Positions 58,172 through 64,000 of a stretch of DNA of 64,000 nucleotides are shown in pieces (position 1 is the first letter of the stretch; each line of letters begins with the position of its first letter). A program made the translations under genes and the position numbers. This stretch comes from Geminicoccaceae bacterium (GTDB lineage Bacteria; Pseudomonadota; Alphaproteobacteria; Geminicoccales; Geminicoccaceae), in NCBI GenBank assembly GCA_020638465.1, contig JACKIM010000001.1, forward strand, positions 310,001-374,000. The letters are read 5' to 3'. The notes under the pieces were generated by a model, which saw only the letters and a program-made list of their open reading frames with translations, searched no databases and was not told the DNA's origin.

Positions 58172-59556
58172 GTCAGGGCTTTCCTCAGATGGTAGGATTT
58201 GGGCCTGGTCAGATTCTGGTAACCGATGGGTGATAGCGCCCCGCCGCGCCCGGTATCCTTGCATCCGGTCCAGCACAGCGCCGGGTCGAGATAATCGCAG
58301 CGATTCATGAAGACCGTACCGGTCTCGATGGCAGCACCGATCCGTGCGGCCCGTTCGACGTCCCGCGTCCACAGCGAGGCCGTCAGGCCGAAGGCACTGT
58401 CATTCATCAGCGCCAGCGCCTCGTCGTCGTCGCGCACGGGCATGATACCGACCACGGGACCGAAGCTCTCGTCACGCATCACCTGCATCGAATGATCGAC
58501 TCCGACGAGGATCTGCGGGGCCAGATAGGCACCTCCATCGTCCTGCGGGAATCGTGCCGGATCGATCAGCGCACGCGCTCCCCCGGCAAGGGCTTCACCG
58601 GTCTGGCTGCGCACCTCGGCGGCAAATCGCACATTGGCCATCGGTCCCAATGTGGTTTCCTGATCGAGGGGATTGCCCAGCCGGTAGCCGTTGACGATGG
58701 AAACCGCCTTCTCGACGAAGCGGTCGAACAACGCCTGCGCCACGTAGATCCGCTCGATGCCGCAACAGCACTGGCCGGAATTGAACATTGCCCCGTCGAT
58801 CAGCGTGTCGGCCGCGGCCTCGACATCGGCATCCTCCATAACGTACCCCGGATCCTTGCCGCCGAGTTCGAGACCGAGCCCGGCAAACGTGCCGGCTGCC
58901 GCCTTCTCCATGGCTCGCCCACCCGCTACCGAGCCGGTGAAGTTGATGAAATCGAATGCCCGCTCACCGATGAGGGCGGCTGTCGTCCCATGATCGAGGA
59001 AGATGTTGGCGAAGACCTCGCGCGGCACACCTGCCTCGTGGAACGCGCGCGCCATGCGTTCACCCACCAGCAGGGTCTGGGTGGAGTGCTTGAGAATGAC
59101 CGCATTGCCGGCGATGAGAGCCGGTACCACCGTGTTGATGGCTGTCATGTAGGGATAATTCCAGGGCGCAATGACCAGCACCACGCCCTGCGGTTCGCGC
59201 AGGATGCGCCGCTCGAAACGCGCTGAGTCCTCGATCACCACCGGCGCCAGCGCGGCGGCGGCGATATCGGCCATCCAGGACGCGCGCTCGTCGACACCAC
59301 GGAACTCGCCGCCATAGCGTACCGGCCGCCCCATCATCCACGCCAGTTCGGGCACCACCTCGTCATTCATCTCCCCCAGCCGGGCGACACCGGCACGCAC
59401 CAGTGCGATCCGCTCCTCCAGCGGGCGCGCCGCCCATGACGGGCAGGCCCTGCGGGCCCCGGCGACACATGCACGGGCGTCGTCCAGCGAGACGACCGGC
59501 CGGCTGGCAAAGACGGAGCCGTCGATGGGGGAGATGCAGCGCAGTTCGGACGTCAT
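58168..59556 (-). CDS. NAD(P)-dependent aldehyde dehydrogenase
   Basis: A 462-residue enzyme: VLVIAPWNYPYMTAINTVVP, FTGSVAGGRAMEKAAAGTFA, Glu in LELGGKDPGYVMEDADVEAA and catalytic Cys in FNSGQCCCGIERIYVAQAL. Three Cys in a row at the active site is an uncommon variant. It lies between the glutamine synthetase-like and iron alcohol dehydrogenase genes, so it may oxidise an aldehyde from a gamma-glutamylated amine. The frame is open to 60006 but starts at 59556. Confidence 0.94.
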   Translation of the reverse strand: MTSELRCISPIDGSVFASRPVVSLDDARACVAGARRACPSWAARPLEERIALVRAGVARLGEMNDEVVPELAWMMGRPVRYGGEFRGVDERASWMADIAAAALAPVVIEDSARFERRILREPQGVVLVIAPWNYPYMTAINTVVPALIAGNAVILKHSTQTLLVGERMARAFHEAGVPREVFANIFLDHGTTAALIGERAFDFINFTGSVAGGRAMEKAAAGTFAGLGLELGGKDPGYVMEDADVEAAADTLIDGAMFNSGQCCCGIERIYVAQALFDRFVEKAVSIVNGYRLGNPLDQETTLGPMANVRFAAEVRSQTGEALAGGARALIDPARFPQDDGGAYLAPQILVGVDHSMQVMRDESFGPVVGIMPVRDDDEALALMNDSAFGLTASLWTRDVERAARIGAAIETGTVFMNRCDYLDPALCWTGCKDTGRGGALSPIGYQNLTRPKSYHLRKALT

Positions 59557-59560
59557 CCGG

Positions 59561-60925
59561 TCAGGTCCTTTCAAAGCCGCGGGCGATCTCCCAATCGGTG
59601 ACCACCCGGTCGTATTCGTGCTGTTCCCAGCGCGCGGCATGGAGATAGTGGTCGACCACATCGCTTCCGATGGCTCCGCGCAACATGTCCGACGCCTCGG
59701 CCGCGTCGATGGCGTGGCGCAGGGTCTTCGGCACCTCGCGCCCCTCACCCTTGTAGGCATCGCCGCTGAAGGCTTCCTCGAGTTCCATCTCGCGATCCAT
59801 GCCATCCATGCCCGCCGCGAGCAGGGCGGCCATGGCGAGGTAGGGGTTGAGGTCCGAGCCTCCGACACGGCACTCGACACGCACCGCCCTGCTGTCCGCA
59901 CCGCACACGCGATAGCCCGCCGTGCGGTTGTCCATCGACCAGACGGTCTTCGTCGGGGCGAAAGTGCCCTCGGCGAACCGCTTGTAGGAGTTGATGTAGG
60001 GGGCAAGGAACAGGGTCACGGCCGGGGCATGATGCAGCTGCCCGGCCAGGAAATGGCGCATCAGCTTCGACATGCCATGTTCGGCCTGCGGATCGTGAAA
60101 CAGGGGCCTGCCGTCGAGGCTCCACAGGGACTGGTGCACATGACTTGAACTTCCCGCCTTGTGGGTATTGGGCTTTGCGAGAAAGGTCACCGCCCTGCCC
60201 TTCGCCCACGCGATCTCCTTGACCGCGTTCTTCACGATCGAGTGGTTGTCGGCCATCGTCAGGGCATCGGCATAGCGGACGTTGATCTCCCCCTGCCCGG
60301 AGTCCGCCTCGCCCTTGGAGTTCTCCACCGGCACGCCCGCCCCCTGGAGGCCGTTGCGGATGGCCCGCATGACATCCTCCTCCTTGGCGGTCTGGAAGAT
60401 GTGGTAATCCTCATTGTACGGGCTGATCGGCGTGAGCTTGCGATAGCCGCTGTCATGCGCCTCCTCGAAACTTTCCCGATAGAGGAAAAATTCCAGTTCG
60501 GTCGCCATCATCGCCTTCATGTCCCGTTCCGCGAGGCGGGCGAGCTGGCGCCGGAGCACGGCGCGCGGCGAGTGGGGAACATCCTTGTGGGAATGATGGT
60601 CGAGCACGTCACACAGGACCATGGCGGTACCTTCCGCCCATGGCACACGACGCAGGGTGTCGAGATCCGGCTTCATGACATAATCGCCATAACCGGCGGC
60701 CCATGAGGTCGCCTTGTATCCCTCGACGGTGATCATCTCCAGATCGGTTGCCTGAAGGTAGTTGCAGCTGTGGGTCTCCTCCCACGCGCTGTCAATGAAG
60801 AATTCCGCCTGGAACCGCTTGCCCATCAACCGACCCTGCATGTCGACCTGAGCCGCGATGACGGTATCGATTTCGCCAACCTGAACAGCCTCGCGCAGCC
60901 AGTCCAGTGTCAGTTTCTCGCTCAT
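59561..60925 (-). CDS. Glutamine synthetase family protein (gamma-glutamylamine ligase, PuuA/GlnT-like)
   Basis: A 454-residue GS-fold ligase: MATELEFFLYRESFEEAHDS, GEADSGQGEINVRYADALTM, KAGSSSHVHQSLWSLDGRPL, and ECRVGGSDLNPYLAMAALLA. Non-canonical GS proteins of this type glutamylate polyamines, ethanolamine or isopropylamine. With the aldehyde and iron alcohol dehydrogenase in one operon it probably opens an amine degradation route; the amine is not decided. Start MSEKLTLDWLREAVQ at 60925 is preferred. Confidence 0.93.
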   Translation of the reverse strand: MSEKLTLDWLREAVQVGEIDTVIAAQVDMQGRLMGKRFQAEFFIDSAWEETHSCNYLQATDLEMITVEGYKATSWAAGYGDYVMKPDLDTLRRVPWAEGTAMVLCDVLDHHSHKDVPHSPRAVLRRQLARLAERDMKAMMATELEFFLYRESFEEAHDSGYRKLTPISPYNEDYHIFQTAKEEDVMRAIRNGLQGAGVPVENSKGEADSGQGEINVRYADALTMADNHSIVKNAVKEIAWAKGRAVTFLAKPNTHKAGSSSHVHQSLWSLDGRPLFHDPQAEHGMSKLMRHFLAGQLHHAPAVTLFLAPYINSYKRFAEGTFAPTKTVWSMDNRTAGYRVCGADSRAVRVECRVGGSDLNPYLAMAALLAAGMDGMDREMELEEAFSGDAYKGEGREVPKTLRHAIDAAEASDMLRGAIGSDVVDHYLHAARWEQHEYDRVVTDWEIARGFERT

Positions 60926-61115
60926 CGTTGGTTAACCTCCAGGTCGACGCGGCCCGATTGCGGAGGAATGCGGGCCGCTCTTGTCCGAAGCCGGAAACGT
61001 CCATGCCGGTTGCCCGACGCGCGCCTGCCTGCCCCACCTGAATAATCCATTGCCATGACGTGGCAAGGGCGCTGATCCATCGCCCCGCCAGCAATGACCG
61101 GCAGCCCTCCCCGGA

Positions 61116-62321
61116 TCAGGCGATCGAGACGGCGGGACCGGCAATCTCGTCGCGGACCCTGGTGAAACGCCGGATCACCTCGTCGATCTGCCCGGGCGTG
61201 TGCGCAGCCGAAACGCTGCAACGCAACAGGCAGACGCCACCGGGCGTTCCGGGCGGAACCGCCAGATTGACATAGACGCCTTCTCGAATGAGGCGGTTCC
61301 ATGCGTGGACCACCGACCGCTCGTCCGGCATCCGCACCGCGATCACCGGGCTCAGAGCGGAGCACAGTTCGAACCCCGCATCGCGGAGGCCCGCATAAAG
61401 CTGTTCGGCATTGCGCCAGATCTGCCGGCGAAGCTCGGGACGGGATTCGATCTGGCGCAACGCTTCGGCAACCGAGGCCATGCTCGATGGCGTTGGCGAA
61501 GCGGCAAACATGTAGGGTCTGGCGGTGAGCCGCAGCAGTTCGAAGTCGGGATGGTTGGAGACCGCGAAACCGCCGGTCCCGGCAAGACTCTTGGAGAAGG
61601 TGCCGGCGATGAAGTCGACGCCTTCCTCGACGCCCTGCGCCTCGGCAACGCCACGTCCATTCTCGCCATAGACGCCGACGGAATGCGCCTCGTCGACCCA
61701 GAGCCAGGCGCCGTGCCTTTCCTTGACCTCGACGAATTCCCGGATCGGGGCCGTGTCGCCCAGCATCGAATAGAGCCCCTCGACGACGATCAGCTTGCAC
61801 TCCCCCTTGCCTTCGAGACGCGACAACCGCTTGTCGAGGTGGTCGGGGTCGTTGTGGCGGAACATCACCGTCTCGGCCTGCGACAGGCGGCAGCCGTCCC
61901 AGATGCTTGCATGATTGTCGCTATCGGAAAGGATGTAGTCCTTCGGACCGGCCAGCGCCGACAGCGTCGCGAGATTGGCCTGGTAGCCGGTCGTGAAGAC
62001 GATCGCGTGCTTCCTGTCGAAGAAGCGCTTGAATCCCTCCTCCAGCTCCCTGTGCCTGGCATAGGTCCCATTGGCGATGCGTGAACCCGTCGTTCCCGTA
62101 CCGAGTTCGAGCGCCGCATCGGCGGCGGCCTTGCGGCAGGCCGGATCGAAGGACAGTCCCAGATAGTTGTTGGTGCCGACCATGATCGTGCGGCGGCCGG
62201 CGATGATCGCTTCGGTCGCCGAAACGATCTCGTCGATCTCCTGTCCGAAGGGATCCGTGCCCGCACTGACGACGGCGTCGTGACGAGCGCGGGTCGCGCC
62301 ATATTTGGAGAATATATCCAT
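61116..62321 (-). CDS. spt: Serine palmitoyltransferase (alpha-oxoamine synthase)
   Basis: A 401-residue PLP enzyme that condenses serine with a fatty acyl thioester to 3-ketosphinganine. Motifs: TNNYLGLSFDPACRKAAADA, GTGTTGSRIANGTYARHREL, DNHASIWDGCRLSQAE, VDEAHSVGVYGENGRGVAEA, PLP-Lys in IAGTFSKSLAGTGGFAVSNH. The neighbourhood of ACP, ceramide reductase and acyl-ACP synthetase matches the Caulobacter sphingolipid locus. It overlaps the ACP stop (TGATG, 62323-62319). Confidence 0.94.
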   Translation of the reverse strand: MDIFSKYGATRARHDAVVSAGTDPFGQEIDEIVSATEAIIAGRRTIMVGTNNYLGLSFDPACRKAAADAALELGTGTTGSRIANGTYARHRELEEGFKRFFDRKHAIVFTTGYQANLATLSALAGPKDYILSDSDNHASIWDGCRLSQAETVMFRHNDPDHLDKRLSRLEGKGECKLIVVEGLYSMLGDTAPIREFVEVKERHGAWLWVDEAHSVGVYGENGRGVAEAQGVEEGVDFIAGTFSKSLAGTGGFAVSNHPDFELLRLTARPYMFAASPTPSSMASVAEALRQIESRPELRRQIWRNAEQLYAGLRDAGFELCSALSPVIAVRMPDERSVVHAWNRLIREGVYVNLAVPPGTPGGVCLLRCSVSAAHTPGQIDEVIRRFTRVRDEIAGPAVSIA

Positions 62322-62569
62322 CAGCCCTGTCTCGCTTCGACCGTCTCGCGCACCAGCGAGACAAGGTCGCCCACAGTCTGCAGTTCGGAAACCTTGTTCA
62401 TCGGGATGTCGATCTCGAAATGGTCCTCGATCTCCATGATGAGGTCCATTGCGGCGACCGAATCGATGTTGAGGCCGGCACCGAGCTCGGTCGCATCCTC
62501 GACGGGCTTCCGTTCCGGATTGTAACGATCGAGCAGTTCGAGGATCCGATCACGCAACGTATCGGTCAT
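62321..62569 (-). CDS. Acyl carrier protein of the sphingolipid operon
   Basis: An 82-residue ACP with the phosphopantetheine Ser in GLNIDSVAAMDLIMEIEDHF and an acidic helix II. Such a dedicated ACP hands the acyl chain to serine palmitoyltransferase in Caulobacter. It overlaps the spt start by one base and follows the reductase gene by 33 bases. Confidence 0.95.
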   Translation of the reverse strand: MTDTLRDRILELLDRYNPERKPVEDATELGAGLNIDSVAAMDLIMEIEDHFEIDIPMNKVSELQTVGDLVSLVRETVEARQG

Positions 62570-62602
62570 GGGGACGTCTCCACCTGCTGTTTGTCACCGG
62601 CT

Positions 62603-63538
62603 TCAGATCCAGCCGGCCTGCCGGTACCATTGCAAGGTTTCCCGTGCACCTTCGACAAAATCCACCTGCGGCCGCCAGCCGGACGGGCGGTCACCTCGAC
62701 CGACCCATCGGGGATGGCAGAGCTCGCCGAGCTTGTCGCGAGACAGAGGCAATACAGCATTGGTGAAGCTCGATAAACCATCACACATCGCGGCGGCCAC
62801 GGAGAAGACCCACCGCGGCAACCGTGCCACGCGCACGGGGCGTCCGGCAACGACCTTGCCGATATCGGCAAGGTCTTCCCACCGGTAGCCTCCCGCCTTG
62901 CCATCATCCGGCTCGACGACATCCTGCTCCTGCGGAGATAAGATCAATGTCGAGATCAATGCCACGAGATCGTGTACGTGCAACAGTGCGAAACTCGACA
63001 TCCCGCCTCGCGGCACCAGGAGAACGCCCGAGGCCATCTGCTTGAAGATCGCGAGCGTCATCCGGTCCCCCGGACCATAGATTGCCGGCGGCCGCAGGAT
63101 TTCCAACGAGCAGGACCGAAGTTCGCTTCGCGCTGCCTTTTCGCCTTCCGCCTTGCTCCATGCATAATTCGATGCCTGGGGAACTGTGGCAGCCAGGGAA
63201 GAAACCAGCATGAAGCGCCGTGCACCGCCCTGCTCAGCCAGACGTGCAAGCCTCGCAGTCGCCTCCACATTGTCGCGCTCGAAATCAGCACGGGCCCGTG
63301 CCTGGATCGAACCCGCCATGTGCACCACGACATCGGCACCATCGACCAGCCGCCGCAAGGCCGTTTCGTCCTCCATCGAACCGCGGACGGGCCGAATGTG
63401 GGGGCGCTCCTCGACATCGCGACGATGGAGCAGGCGAACAGTGGATAATCCACTGGACCCGCCGGACAACAGGGGTTGTCCAAGCAGATGCCGGCCAATG
63501 AAACCCGTCCCGCCGGTCAGTGCGAGTGTCAGCCCCAT
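62603..63538 (-). CDS. cerR: NAD(P)-dependent epimerase/reductase, probable ceramide reductase
   Basis: A 311-residue extended SDR: LALTGGTGFIGRHLLGQPLL, VVVHMAGSIQARARADFERD, NVEATARLARLAEQGGARRF, and YAWSKAEGEKAARSE with the YxxxK active site. Synteny with spt and ACP identifies it as the likely CerR, which reduces 3-keto-ceramide in bacteria. Epimerases of this size also occur in other paths, so activity is inferred. Confidence 0.85.
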   Translation of the reverse strand: MGLTLALTGGTGFIGRHLLGQPLLSGGSSGLSTVRLLHRRDVEERPHIRPVRGSMEDETALRRLVDGADVVVHMAGSIQARARADFERDNVEATARLARLAEQGGARRFMLVSSLAATVPQASNYAWSKAEGEKAARSELRSCSLEILRPPAIYGPGDRMTLAIFKQMASGVLLVPRGGMSSFALLHVHDLVALISTLILSPQEQDVVEPDDGKAGGYRWEDLADIGKVVAGRPVRVARLPRWVFSVAAAMCDGLSSFTNAVLPLSRDKLGELCHPRWVGRGDRPSGWRPQVDFVEGARETLQWYRQAGWI

Positions 63539-63567
63539 TTCATCGACGCTCGGTCAGACCGGCAACC

Positions 63568-64000
63568 TCAACCCGAAGCTGCGAGGCGCAGATCGACAGC
63601 GGCCTCATGCGTGGGAGCCATCACCGCCTGCACATCGCGAATGGCACCATCGAGGAAGTTCTGTCGCGCCGCTGCCCGCGACAACTTTCCCGAGGTGGTG
63701 AAAGTCAACGAACGCGGCGGAGCGAGCACCACGTCGCTTTCGACACCGGCCACCCGGCTGACCGTGGCCTGCACCTTGTCGCGCAATCCGGCTATGGCCT
63801 CGTCACCCTGCACGCGGCACTCGACAACGACCACCACCCGCTCGCGATCAAGGGAATCACTGGCAGCGAACGCCGCCACATCACCCGCACGGACCTCCGG
63901 CAGCTGTTCGATCGCCCATTCGAGATCCTGCGGCCAGATGTTGCGACCGCCGATGATGATGAGATCCTTGGTCCGCCCGGTGACGACCAGTTCGCCATCG
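63568..64000 (-). CDS. Fatty acyl-ACP synthetase/acyl-AMP ligase, partial (N-terminus outside window)
   Basis: Only the C-terminal 143 residues are visible. The hinge GRTKDLIIIGGRNIWPQDLE and the Lys in LTFTTSGKLSRAAARQNFLD are typical of adenylate-forming enzymes of the FAAL type. In the sphingolipid operon the enzyme charges the dedicated ACP with a fatty acid. The frame is open to the right edge. Confidence 0.88.
   Translation of the reverse strand, partial: DGELVVTGRTKDLIIIGGRNIWPQDLEWAIEQLPEVRAGDVAAFAASDSLDRERVVVVVECRVQGDEAIAGLRDKVQATVSRVAGVESDVVLAPPRSLTFTTSGKLSRAAARQNFLDGAIRDVQAVMAPTHEAAVDLRLAASG

Overview
The window is 64 kb of GC-rich DNA (AT-rich only in short intergenic patches) that looks like the chromosome of an alphaproteobacterium. 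The best pointers are a Caulobacter-type ceramide operon (61116-64000), a MarR regulator resembling LdtR, valine and polyamine/amine catabolism genes of alphaproteobacterial type, and a type III secretion system (T3SS) with a rhizobial-style short secretin N-domain protein. I cannot name the genus. I saw no insertion sequence, CRISPR array, rRNA or tRNA.

Region 1 (1-19.8 kb) is an injectisome locus. One tightly packed minus-strand operon runs from 15800 down to 2564: probable chaperone (sctE-like), probable needle (sctF-like), sctD, sctX, sctY, sctV, sctI, sctJ, sctK, sctL, sctN, sctO, sctQ, sctR, sctS, sctT, sctU. Many genes overlap by 4 bases (ATGA). Beyond it, on the same strand, lie an animal-type heme peroxidase and a glycosyltransferase cut by the window edge. 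Divergently, on the plus strand, come an N-domain-only secretin piece (sctC), a TPR-like chaperone candidate and a 642-residue collagen-like protein. Odd points: the SctU self-cleavage motif NPTH is replaced by NDGF, no ruler gene (sctP) is present, no secretin pore is present, and both the peroxidase and the collagen-like protein begin with a low-complexity leader carrying a harpin-like Gln/Leu helix. The locus may therefore be an injectisome that exports an extracellular enzyme and a collagen-like filament; this is inference.

Region 2 (19.9-24.8 kb) is a sulfide/persulfide oxidation module: a DUF2892 membrane protein, a persulfide dioxygenase-like metallo-beta-lactamase, a sulfurtransferase-like/SQR fusion and a SulP permease. 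Region 3 (24.8-29.0 kb) is glutamate decarboxylase with an AspT-type antiporter behind a perfect FNR/FixK box. Region 4 (29.4-46.1 kb) is metabolic and mixed: MttB-type methyltransferase, SMP-30 lactonase, an Asp/His-rich secreted protein coupled to a lipoprotein, a YqaA-type membrane protein, histidine phosphatase, DhaK, a MarR regulator, valine catabolism genes, hemB, a glycosyltransferase, a DapA-family enzyme, 3-hydroxybutyrate dehydrogenase and a patatin-like lipase.

Region 5 (46.4-57.0 kb) has gpsA, a coiled-coil/helix-hairpin-helix membrane protein, a DUF4332 protein, a 2-hydroxyacid dehydrogenase, a NIPSNAP protein, an NMT1/TauA-type ABC importer and an ATP-grasp/DegT aminotransferase pair. 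Region 6 (57.0-60.9 kb) is a glutamine synthetase-like / aldehyde dehydrogenase / iron alcohol dehydrogenase operon, probably for amine use. Region 7 (61.1-64.0 kb) is the sphingolipid operon: acyl-ACP synthetase (partial), ceramide reductase, ACP and serine palmitoyltransferase.
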